The notes under the pieces: generated by a model
What the model was told of the DNA's origin: nothing
Databases searched by the model: none
The model's input: the letters and a program-made list of their open reading frames with translations, nothing else
Shown here: positions 9,301-15,416 of the stretch, one piece after another
Layout of the letters: each line of letters opens with the position of its first letter
Numbering within the stretch: the stretch's first letter is position 1
Program-made: the position numbers and the translations under genes
Assembly: GCA_004556925.1 (NCBI GenBank)
Contig: SFFI01000005.1
Span: 42,705-106,704 of the forward strand
Length of the DNA: 64,000 nucleotides
Direction of reading: 5' to 3'
Origin: Clostridiales bacterium
GTDB lineage: Bacteria > Bacillota > Clostridia > Saccharofermentanales > DTU023

Positions 9301-11572
9301 CAAAACGATCATGTCCGTGATCAACGTAGCCGAGCGCTACATTGACTTTAGCCTTGAAATGAAGGTGGACGCCCTCTCTAAACAGGCGAAGATCGACAAT
9401 CTCAAATATAACGAACATAAAACGGCCAAAGAGGTTGAAGATATGAATATTGAGGGCGAGTACAACGCGATGGGTTACCGGGTCGTGAAGAATGCCTTCC
9501 TCTTTGACCTCATCCCCAATGGCCTGCTGCCCTATTACCTAGATAATGAGGGTAATGCCAAGGACACGCTGCAGATGCAGCTTGCCATCTATTACCAGAA
9601 CCTGATCAATGAGGGTTCAGTAACTGATGGTAGTTATGTTGGCCCCAATGCCGGCCTGGTTAAAATGGTGGACGGTAAACCCACTATTGATGAAGAGAGT
9701 GCGCTTTATAAGCAGTTTAGTGCGACCAAGCCTGTTTATAAGGATATGAAGAGCCTGCTCGAAGAACTTAAGGAAGAAGGCGAGGGCGAAGGCTCGAAGT
9801 ATCAGCTCCTAGTAGATAAGCTGAAAGCTGCTGGTATTGACGTAGAGAAACTCCCCGAAGACCAGCAGGCCATCATCGTATGGCTGCCTGAATTTGAAGC
9901 GCCCCATGGTACAGGCACACAATTTAGGCTCGACATCAAGGGCCTCATGGCCTCTGAAACGGCCCAGCTTGGTAAAAAGAAAAATCTGGGTATCTCACAG
10001 ATCGGACATGACTTTGTACCTTTCACCCTGACCGGTGAGCAGAAGGGCAATATCGACAAATATCTGCGTGTCCGTGACGCTGAAGGTAACGTCATCACGG
10101 ACCAGCTGTCTGACGATAAGGACGGCTGGTTTAAGGGGACAAGTACCCTGAATTTAGGTGATAAGTTTGATTACCGCATTACCTATTCGTATCAGGGGGT
10201 CAGCAACACAACCAGTGCGGGCGGAACCGATGGCAGAGTAGATAAGTTTGGCATTAAGGATTTCCTTCCCGCCTACTATACTGAAGAAACCTTTAAGAAA
10301 ATTTTTGAAGATGCGAAGTTGAAAAATTCGGGGATCACTGATGAGGAAAAGTTGAAAGAGCTGATCAATTCTGGCGATTTCAGCCCCCGCCTGATTGCCC
10401 CGATCGAGATTGCCGAGAGCGATCAGTCAGGAAGTTTCAGCATCGTTTACTACGACGCTGACGGAAATCCCATTGAGGGCATTCCCAATCTTGAAGACTT
10501 TAACGCACTTAGCGAAGAGGACAAAGCGACCTGTCTTGAACTTTTGAAAACGGTACGCTCCTTTGAGATCAAAGTAAAAGAGGGCGAGAAAGTCAGCACT
10601 AAAACAGGCGTTGATGTGCGCCTGCAAATGCAGATGCCGGACACTGATATTGAACTCAATGACGGCCAGTATCAGCTCAGTAACGGTGATGTGATCGACC
10701 TGAAAAAGTACCTTGAGGGTAAAGAAAATATGTCGATCACCAACCGTGCCTTCTATGAAAAGAGTGTTTCAAACCCCGTGACGATCAAGTTGAAGGATGA
10801 AACCCTCCTTAAACTTATCAAAAAATGGTATGACAAACAGGGCAAGGATGTGACTCCGAATCATGAAAACAAACAGGAGCCTACAGAGCCTGGAACAAAG
10901 TCAGACCATAAGACATCTTTCCCAGAGGTGACGGTCCAGATCTACCGCCAGTACTGGGATGAGAAGACAGGGACCTACCAGTACGAACGGGATGAAAATG
11001 GCCAGCCTAAGGTCTATATGGAGGTGGCCTTAAACGCTGAAAATGGTTACGAAATGACCATCAAGAATCTGCCCCGCAGAGCGACTGAGACGAAAAATGT
11101 AGATAATCCTGACGGCTCACCGAGCGTCGAGACCCTGATCTACCAATATCGCTATGTGGTGCAAGAGCTCCCCATACCGGGTTATATCGGTAAGGTACTC
11201 GGCACAGGCCAGATCCTGGATGAAAAGCTGGATGCTACAGGCCTTGTTCGCATCATCGAAAATAGGCCTGAGGAACCGGAGGAGCCTGAAGAACCCGAGG
11301 AACCAGATGAGCCGGAGGAACCAGAAGAACCTGAAAAGCCGGAAGAGCCGGACAAGCCGAAGCAACCGAAGACGCCCAACGAATCGCCCAAGCAGCCAGA
11401 CAAGCAGTTGCCTCAATTCGCTGAGCAGCTGCCCAAAACAGCTGCTGTCGCTCCTGCTATGCTGGTAGATGCAAAAGAGCAGCAAGTGCAGAAGCTTACG
11501 GGGGCTGGGCTCTTACTCAGCAGCTTTCTCCTAGCCCTTGGAGCCTTACTCCGAAGAAGCAAGGAAAGCTAA
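3344..11572 (+). CDS. Giant LPxTA-anchored surface protein with EEPG repeats and Cna-B-like domain
   Basis: The 2742-residue exported wall protein has a signal sequence (membrane core about residues 21-47), then 21 EEPG/EESG units (residues 56-139). A very long acidic, Lys/Asp/Glu-rich ectodomain follows, with no family I can name. Near the C-terminus is a Cna-B-like domain (about 2525-2640) with the pattern VTVQIYRQYW ... YRYVVQEL ... GY, then a Pro/Glu stretch (about 2643-2684). The end is a sorting signal: LPKTA at 2696-2700, a hydrophobic segment and RRSKES. Cysteines are rare; three cluster at about 1823-1833. The start follows AGAGGAAATAGT. Export and sortase anchoring are well supported by the divergent sortase gene; a role in adhesion is inference. 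Confidence 0.9.
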   Translation: MVKRRSADNVSAKSGNLLQRVQLILLIVALLVSMVQPFTGLSVTAEETPSVEESEEEPGEEPGEEPGEEPGEEPGEEPGEEPGEEPGEEPGEEPGEEPGEEPGEEPGEEPGEEPGEEPGEEPGEESGEEPGEESGEEPGEEPETPKKNDPLTVYLYKEGQEQAGTDSTNIEKALEGGEYYLPEGVPLNLLLQLTQQTEEKELKISVSSLNDKNLDDLIGNIHPGLDRNEFTVKVGDQTITLTKNPETGKYEFTGNIYAASELPQKPNMETNIYLGSLKGDYGDGIKLSIEYGDQRYTSDFAITKRKYSESISIGGLGSKTTDEKPPYPVIDGGQTDDTPEDGNRVLEEAARIVEATVNWGKNGGFINDPLRSSDGGGNVSLDSLNITVNLPEGKDAEGNPIYPDYIKDGKFHYCDNGDGTLTLTLTRDQISKNLRKAEDGTYYFSETGYPEDNEGSQADEVPLTQAELSDVVLKNGKDLVYLVKEDDQVKRYSVEEQLVKQLEKSGFYLIGNAIYTKEEGAGEAGAKYTKVAVYQKNEKGKWGFVEVDADGNPTDKDLYYDHKADPNDVEAKENNNDKKTYLTEITEESIFHFTEKYQAKYGSVFNKIGKDDKGKVTETAAKGVREVVGGQTAGADTPDASDDVTRRNIWVTREETTKKEDGTEGKEDVSYYNGTIIDTVQYVILDASQKVVDRVGKTFEIIKNALIDERGERQTVADTVEIKRGEGGNTVRRDDGHEYVTVGEKEYRLVNHAVFRVVEGVKTFLEGFSWFSSKENTDDNKINQDDTKALTAEDSGKRLVVDKNDQVQNFTAKKNGEGKWEFTLKSDGKTVSEGKDKTGPSGQDDISVEDESALIDSNLRKIANKKADGSYEGYAGVKDNYYYDGKRYVPIGYHFDETSQTYAKNEAGTDMPSYEEAQKAIKADSKGRYYYKDLIDIGLIPNKMAELLAEKGHILENVDGKEQYSGSTEEKDYVQKGENPDDIYVKQKDSSGSTYFVNVKNGHDILSDREIKDAIFKTCQDKDGNKKQTYLGQGDIYDYYNNYFKKIKLRFPDFLAGPAFAYDADAALSGTYTDPSNDTTKDAIKNEEVTDGELPEAKDSKRFTLKNVKPEDKAFGKKRPDEFSKDKMNFDLFNLLFRSGEGREGKWRDAYLKKLFTEDPAKLSEEDTKRLQQIKTSYQQRYGAELHWGILDDGSEGLLYTKRNYDGTVETGEAKRSLDWTIYLNSTAKGGYPEADNEQLVFYDFHLDPRLVYDAVTFNLPRLFFDTLSHVLGETFKGDRNFAYLDDVEEVSFGVNPNYQRSRYLQVGGWKLGMDNFLNAFVNALNDYHKQMAGDKVDKLTLQDISGESGLVEGQEDTALQKFIKNLMGQSVKATEDDQGRNKRYVDLTVKDIDFGGKDAEGKQQKQNFNVRIDTVLGRISIGIKDFFLKTPGKNETATIGDKTLTLKDGYSPVQLAYAQQLQALKATINDPEIKTVKELKDKLEDMLGDAPCGESVLASIDNFIKESGEETDAKKFEALRSKLTGNLEEMALPTAHMKADDKGEIPEDYDFLNRGFNALRITLKKSFKLNSEENKQTQVKMDINTVIADQVEVPFTDEYGQDLTNYELYLRDEITTLLKNAATEDSDKLGLTAAQKEKASKIDRTNPALVDSLVQSLSEAQYRKLYSLAHKAMAKKIADKEITIETLVNEDGDKRTDYNRAKMGKDLAYDALQGYYDAKDKDGNAIKSGLREAFAQYKTLINGYYIEENADGNLTGVAIDGDKYDIQTPALVNQKINLIAYYLQQQGYNGAYFGNEAAYRLQMEKAGATIFESGDAWKKTRCHDAILACACIVSEGGDADSGKTDEEDKDSEMNVAKDQVTINYESSGSPDSEHPKFDKNSPRENDLIRVQEESWQNPDEKTVQAFEENLKTNYSDTDLGRLYRSMTKGLDLLISRNKAASEDGETEAGAYLSEEQIEMLRGITSAADLRAKASDPEGAFSEDDLKTIMSVINVAERYIDFSLEMKVDALSKQAKIDNLKYNEHKTAKEVEDMNIEGEYNAMGYRVVKNAFLFDLIPNGLLPYYLDNEGNAKDTLQMQLAIYYQNLINEGSVTDGSYVGPNAGLVKMVDGKPTIDEESALYKQFSATKPVYKDMKSLLEELKEEGEGEGSKYQLLVDKLKAAGIDVEKLPEDQQAIIVWLPEFEAPHGTGTQFRLDIKGLMASETAQLGKKKNLGISQIGHDFVPFTLTGEQKGNIDKYLRVRDAEGNVITDQLSDDKDGWFKGTSTLNLGDKFDYRITYSYQGVSNTTSAGGTDGRVDKFGIKDFLPAYYTEETFKKIFEDAKLKNSGITDEEKLKELINSGDFSPRLIAPIEIAESDQSGSFSIVYYDADGNPIEGIPNLEDFNALSEEDKATCLELLKTVRSFEIKVKEGEKVSTKTGVDVRLQMQMPDTDIELNDGQYQLSNGDVIDLKKYLEGKENMSITNRAFYEKSVSNPVTIKLKDETLLKLIKKWYDKQGKDVTPNHENKQEPTEPGTKSDHKTSFPEVTVQIYRQYWDEKTGTYQYERDENGQPKVYMEVALNAENGYEMTIKNLPRRATETKNVDNPDGSPSVETLIYQYRYVVQELPIPGYIGKVLGTGQILDEKLDATGLVRIIENRPEEPEEPEEPEEPDEPEEPEEPEKPEEPDKPKQPKTPNESPKQPDKQLPQFAEQLPKTAAVAPAMLVDAKEQQVQKLTGAGLLLSSFLLALGALLRRSKES
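3509..3769 (+). repeat. 12-bp coding tandem repeat (EEPG)
   Basis: Twenty-one consecutive 12-bp units of the form GAAGAACCYGGW run from 3509 to 3760 and a partial 22nd follows. They encode Glu-Glu-Pro-Gly; two late units encode EESG. The units differ mainly at third positions, so the array is old enough to have diverged but remains prone to length change by slippage. The repeat also creates long spurious frames on both strands. Confidence 0.95.
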
Positions 11573-11592
11573 AAAGACTTTTAAAAAGACCT

Positions 11593-11630
11593 TGAAAGGG
11601 GAGACCTGCATATGCAGGTCTCCCCTTTCA
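11593..11630. terminator. 38-bp perfect palindrome, probable bidirectional terminator
   Basis: The two 19-nt arms (11593-11611 and 11612-11630) are exact reverse complements with no spacer. It lies 20 bp after the surface-protein stop. Toward the plus strand there is no T-tract; toward the minus strand it is followed by runs of T, so it should also stop leftward transcription from the tRNA-Ser side. Confidence 0.7.
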
Positions 11631-11650
11631 AATTCCTATACTCCCATACA

Positions 11651-11686
11651 AAAAGGCATCTTATTTTGATAAATAAGATGCCTTTT
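11651..11686 (-). terminator. Intrinsic terminator of tRNA-Ser
   Basis: A perfect 16-bp stem (11651-11666 with 11671-11686) has a TGAT loop. Read on the minus strand it lies directly after the tRNA-Ser 3' end and finishes in a short T-tract. Confidence 0.8.
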
Positions 11687-11693
11687 CTGAACT

Positions 11694-11783
11694 TGGCGGA
11701 GAAGGGGGGATTTGAACCCCCGCCAGGGTTGCCCCTGCTAACGGTTTAGCAAACCGTCCCCTTCACCACTTGGGTACTTCTCC
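11694..11783 (-). tRNA. tRNA-Ser (anticodon GCT)
   Basis: On the minus strand a 90-nt class II tRNA folds with acceptor GGAGAAG/CTTCTCC, discriminator G and an encoded CCA. The anticodon stem is ACGGT/ACCGT around loop TTGCTAA, giving anticodon GCT (reads AGC/AGU). A long variable arm and the T arm GGGGGTTCAAATCCCCC are present. Confidence 0.96.
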
Positions 11784-11841
11784 AAGTATGAAGCTTTTAA
11801 CAGCCAGCCCAAGAAGGAGCTTAGTTCAAAGCTGTTCTGGC

Positions 11842-11870
11842 AGTATAGCAAAAGGGGGCAAAAAAAACAA
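11842..11870 (-). promoter_or_regulatory. Promoter of tRNA-Ser
   Basis: On the minus strand TTGTTT (11870-11865) is 17 bp from TATACT (11847-11842), which also has an extended -10 TGC. It sits about 58 bp upstream of the tRNA 5' end. Confidence 0.55.
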
Positions 11871-11973
11871 GCAGATAAGTGCTGGCCATGGCCGTGCGAA
11901 TTTTCCCTTCACTCATCCAAGTTGCTCGTTTTCCTTACAAGTTGGAAATATCTCAGCCCTTCTGTAGCTTGGA

Positions 11974-12885
11974 CTAGGCCTTGCTGCTGGCTTTGATGTA
12001 GTCGATAAATTTCTGGGCCAAACCGGTGTTGTCGGAGTTCTTGCGGCTGACCAGGTAGTAAGATCTCGCGACTGCGCCAGGGTCTTTTTCCAGGGGGAAT
12101 TGCAAGACTACGCCGTCTTTCACATAGGGGTCAACCAGGAGCCGGGAGATCAAGGCCAGGCCTAGACCTCGGCTCACCATCTTGATAATGCCGTCGGAGC
12201 TCTCAAACCGGCCCACAATATTGAGCTTGTTTTTCTCCAGGCCAATCTTGCTGAAGTAATCATCAATGACCCTTTGGGTGCCCGATCCTGCTTCACGGAA
12301 GAGGAGGGGATGGCTTAGGAACTCCTTACCCAAAGCGCCTTCTTTTTGTTTGGTCAAGTAGGGCTCGCGGGCTGGGGCAATGAGCACAATATCGTCTTGG
12401 GCGATCTCCTCATACTGTAAGGACTGGTGCTTGACAAAAGAACCGACCAAACCAACCTGGACATCGCCCTCCATGAGGGCCCGGTGAATAGAGGAGGAAT
12501 CGCCTTCTTTAACAGAAAATCTGGCTTCGGGATGGAGATAGGAAAAGCCGGGGATATATTGGGGGAGGAGACAGGCAGCGGGTACCGTTGAGGCGCCAAT
12601 GCATAGTTCGTTGCTCTTATCGATGAGGATTTCATCCTCTAAGCTACGGCAGCGGTCTAAAATTTCACAAGCAGACCTGTATATGCGGCGGCCCACCTCA
12701 GTAACTTGAAGTTTACGCTTAGAATTACGTAAAAATAAGAGGACCCCCAGTTCGGATTCCAGGGTGCGGATGTGGGCGGAAACTGTAGATTGGGCCATAT
12801 AAAGACGATTAGCGGCTTTGGTGAAAGAGCCAGTTTCCACGATTGCGACAAAGACTTCCAACTGCTTTAAGGAAAAATTAAGCAT
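11974..12885 (-). CDS. LysR-family transcriptional regulator
   Basis: This is a 303-residue regulator with an N-terminal winged helix-turn-helix (about residues 1-60, with SFTKAANRLYMAQSTVSAHI) and a periplasmic-binding-protein-like effector domain (about 90-295). Length and layout are standard for the family. The start ATG at 12885 follows AAGGGAGGTATACA. A dyad TTGAAAATCTCAA 56 bp upstream fits the T-N11-A rule for such regulators. The effector and targets cannot be told; the gene is not next to an obvious divergent target. Confidence 0.9.
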   Translation of the reverse strand: MLNFSLKQLEVFVAIVETGSFTKAANRLYMAQSTVSAHIRTLESELGVLLFLRNSKRKLQVTEVGRRIYRSACEILDRCRSLEDEILIDKSNELCIGASTVPAACLLPQYIPGFSYLHPEARFSVKEGDSSSIHRALMEGDVQVGLVGSFVKHQSLQYEEIAQDDIVLIAPAREPYLTKQKEGALGKEFLSHPLLFREAGSGTQRVIDDYFSKIGLEKNKLNIVGRFESSDGIIKMVSRGLGLALISRLLVDPYVKDGVVLQFPLEKDPGAVARSYYLVSRKNSDNTGLAQKFIDYIKASSKA

Positions 12886-12940
12886 TGTATACCTCCCTTA
12901 TTCAGTCTGGTAGTTTGAGTTTACAATATAAGCTATACCA

Positions 12941-12953
12941 TTGAAAATCTCAA
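12941..12953. promoter_or_regulatory. Candidate LysR-type operator (T-N11-A dyad)
   Basis: TTGAAAATCTCAA is a 13-bp imperfect dyad with TTGA/TCAA ends, 56 bp upstream of the LysR gene start. It matches the T-N11-A rule for autoregulatory boxes of this family. The motif is short and could arise by chance. Confidence 0.35.
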
Positions 12954-13066
12954 TCCATAGAATTGATGAAAAAGCTAAATTTTAAGGGTTTTAGCGTTTG
13001 CAAGTGTGAAGAATTTATCTATTTTAGCTATAAATAAGTCTAGCCTGATCTTGCATATTTAAATAA

Positions 13067-13190
13067 AAGCTAATCAAAGCTAAGCTAAACCAAGCTAAGC
13101 CAATCTAGGCCAAGCTAAGCCAATCTAGGCCAATCTAAGTCAATCCAAGCCAATTCAATCCAAACCAGGCTAAGCCAATCAAACCTATCC
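13067..13190. repeat. Degenerate 10-bp tandem array
   Basis: About twelve consecutive 10-mers follow the patterns CAAGCTAAGC and CAATCTAGGC, with the two forms alternating exactly at 13091-13130 and decaying on both sides. The array occupies most of the gene-free stretch between the Smr stop and the LysR start (12886-13199). The rest of that gap is AT-rich with no other feature that I can support. Confidence 0.8.
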
Positions 13191-13199
13191 AAGTTGTGG

Positions 13200-13439
13200 C
13201 TATAAATCTCTCAAGCAAAGGTCTGTGATACTAGGGCCCTTGGCTTCCAGGCGCAAAATTCTAGGGTCAGCCTGATAGGTCTGCCAAATGAAGTCGCGTA
13301 GGACGGTACCGGAATGATGGCCGTGAACCAGGCGTAGGGTGTAAAGACCCCAAGACCTACGGAGCGCGGCTTCTATAGCTACGCTCGCTTGATAGGTATT
13401 CATATGATGAAGGTCCAGGACCTTAACCGCTGCAGGCAT
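13200..13439 (-). CDS. Small Smr-domain protein
   Basis: This 79-residue protein consists almost only of a small MutS-related (Smr) domain: an N-terminal LDLHHMNTYQA motif and a second motif LVHGHHSGTVLRDFIW, matching the family's LDLHG and HGxGxGxL signatures. Such domains are nucleic-acid endonucleases or binders. The His of the LDLH motif is kept, while the usual LDLHG glycine is His here. The start ATG at 13439 follows AGAGG at a good distance. It is a stand-alone mini version; a cellular role is not known to me. Confidence 0.75.
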   Translation of the reverse strand: MPAAVKVLDLHHMNTYQASVAIEAALRRSWGLYTLRLVHGHHSGTVLRDFIWQTYQADPRILRLEAKGPSITDLCLRDL

Positions 13440-13601
13440 TTTGTGTATACCTCTCTACCGGGCTTTTTGCTACAATTAATAAGTTGACACTGGTCAGTTT
13501 CAACTAGCTTAACATGTTAGTTTGCCTGCAGACCAGCAGGCTGACTGCTTGCTTTCAGGTTTAGAAATTAGCCGTTTACAGGGCGCAAAGGGGGTAGTGT
13601 T

Positions 13602-15041
13602 ATGGCACAAACAAAATTAGTAGATATGACGACGGGTTCTCCCTATAAGCGTATCATCCAATTTGCTATCCCCATGCTCTTGGGCAACCTTTTTCAAGTG
13701 CTCTACAACACGGTGGACTCCATCATTGTCGGGAATATTTTGGGCACACAGGCCCTGGCCGCGGTCGGCGCAGGCAACCCCTTTATTTTTGGTCTGATCT
13801 CTTTCTTTGTGGGTTTGGGCCTTGCTGCCACCGTTATGGTTTCCCAGGCGGTGGGCGCCAAGGACTATAATAAGGTCCACTTAATTTCTAATACTATTTA
13901 TAAATTATGTATCTACTTGGTGATCCCCTTCACCATTATCGGTTTCTTTGGCTCGCAGCCTGTCCTGACCCTCTTAAATGTGCCCGATGATGGGACCCTC
14001 ACCCTGGCTACGGAATACCTCCAGGTCATTTTTCTGGGCTTGATCTTCACCTTGGGTTATAACCTGAACGCGGGCTTGTTACAGGGCCTGGGGGATAGTG
14101 TGACCTCTCTTAAACTCCTGGCCAGCTCGGCTATGCTGAATATTGTGCTGGACCTGGTCTTTGTTGGTCCCCTGGCCATGGGGGTGCGGGGCGCTGCCTT
14201 GGCCACCATTTTGGCCCAGGGCTTTTCGTGGATCATGGGTTTGGTGCACATTAATCGGAAAATTGAATACGTAAAAATCAACCTCTTAAAGCTAGATTTT
14301 GAACGGAGTTTGGTCAAAGAATCCCTGACCATTGGCATTCCCTCGGCCCTGCAAAATGTCATTTTTTCCATTGGCGCCATGACCATGTACTCTCTGATTA
14401 ACAGCTATGGTTACGTGTTTACCGCGGGCTTTAACGGGGCAAACAAGATTGATACCCTGGTCTTCCTACCTGTGCAGTCTCTGGCCAATGCGACCACTAC
14501 CTATGTGGGACAAAATGTTGGTGCGAAAAATATGACCCGGGTCCAGCATGGTCTGAGAGCCGCCTTGGTTTTAAACGTGAGTATTGCCCTTATCACCTCT
14601 GGTATTACCTATCCCTTATCGCGATTCCTTTTGAGCTTGTTTGGCAACGATCCTGGCATGATTGAAACTGGCATTTACTACCTGCACGCCGTCTTGCCTT
14701 TCTACTTCTTGCTGGCCATCCTCTTTACGCTCAACTCAGCTTTGCGGGGCGTGGGCAAGGCCACGATGCCGATGATTTCTTCTATGGTTTCGCTCTGGCT
14801 AGCCCGGATCCCTACGGCTTACTACATCGCCAACCACTTTGGCAAAGAATATATCTACTACGCCTATGCTATAGGTTGGTTGATTGGCTGTATCCTCTCG
14901 GCGAGCTTCTTTTACTTTGGCAGCTGGCGTAAGAAATTCGCCTGGGAGATGAGCCAGCCGGAGGGAGAAAAGGGAGAGGCTCCCCCAGTGGAGCTGCCGA
15001 TAGAGAAAGCAGACCCTGAGGGGCACAAAGACAAAGAATAA
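13602..15041 (+). CDS. MATE-family multidrug/Na+ (H+) antiporter
   Basis: This 479-residue inner-membrane exporter has twelve predicted membrane segments in two homologous halves. The N-terminal half has the family pattern PMLLGNLFQVLYNTVDSIIVG and a VSQAVGAKD loop; the second half repeats it with VGQNVGAKN. The start ATG follows a GGGGG ribosome site. MATE proteins expel cationic drugs or metabolites in exchange for Na+ or H+; the substrate here is unknown. The C-terminal tail of about 35 residues is charged and probably cytoplasmic. Confidence 0.92.
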   Translation: MAQTKLVDMTTGSPYKRIIQFAIPMLLGNLFQVLYNTVDSIIVGNILGTQALAAVGAGNPFIFGLISFFVGLGLAATVMVSQAVGAKDYNKVHLISNTIYKLCIYLVIPFTIIGFFGSQPVLTLLNVPDDGTLTLATEYLQVIFLGLIFTLGYNLNAGLLQGLGDSVTSLKLLASSAMLNIVLDLVFVGPLAMGVRGAALATILAQGFSWIMGLVHINRKIEYVKINLLKLDFERSLVKESLTIGIPSALQNVIFSIGAMTMYSLINSYGYVFTAGFNGANKIDTLVFLPVQSLANATTTYVGQNVGAKNMTRVQHGLRAALVLNVSIALITSGITYPLSRFLLSLFGNDPGMIETGIYYLHAVLPFYFLLAILFTLNSALRGVGKATMPMISSMVSLWLARIPTAYYIANHFGKEYIYYAYAIGWLIGCILSASFFYFGSWRKKFAWEMSQPEGEKGEAPPVELPIEKADPEGHKDKE

Positions 15042-15092
15042 GTGACCGTGTTACAATTTGAGGAATGAAGCGTCAGACCCATAGGAGGCTAT

Positions 15093-15416
15093 ATGGCTAA
15101 AGAAGCAATCCAAGCAATTTTTGCTGCAGAGAAAGCAGCTGCGGACCTCATTGCAGAGGCCAAACTTCAGGCGGAAGAACATTCTCGTACACTCGCCAGT
15201 CAAGCCCAAGACTTATCAGACCAACTTTGGGCTGAAGCTGAGGAAAAAATAGAAGCCATGCATGAGAAAGCCCAGGCAGAGGCCCAGGCTAAGGCCCAGC
15301 CCCTTTTGGATGCGGCTCAAAAAGAAGCCCAGCGCTATCAAAATTTACCGCCGGAACGCATGCGTGAGGCCGTAGACTTTGTGGTCAAAGAGGTGTTGAC
15401 TTATGGCGATCGTTAA
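15093..15416 (+). CDS. ntpF: V-type ATPase subunit H/G (peripheral stalk)
   Basis: This 107-residue, Ala/Glu/Lys-rich, almost wholly helical protein begins MAKEAIQAIFAAEKAAADLI. It is the small coiled-coil stalk subunit that pairs with subunit E to hold the catalytic head against rotation. It is the first gene of the operon, after an AGGAGG site, and overlaps the subunit I gene by 14 bp, which suggests translational coupling. Naming differs between systems (NtpF in Enterococcus, AhaH in archaea). The identity rests on composition and position more than on motifs. Confidence 0.8.
   Translation: MAKEAIQAIFAAEKAAADLIAEAKLQAEEHSRTLASQAQDLSDQLWAEAEEKIEAMHEKAQAEAQAKAQPLLDAAQKEAQRYQNLPPERMREAVDFVVKEVLTYGDR

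Noticed and set aside
13484..13512. Promoter for the first MATE gene based on TTGACA at 13484
   Set aside because: The best -10 candidate is 20 bp away, beyond normal spacing.
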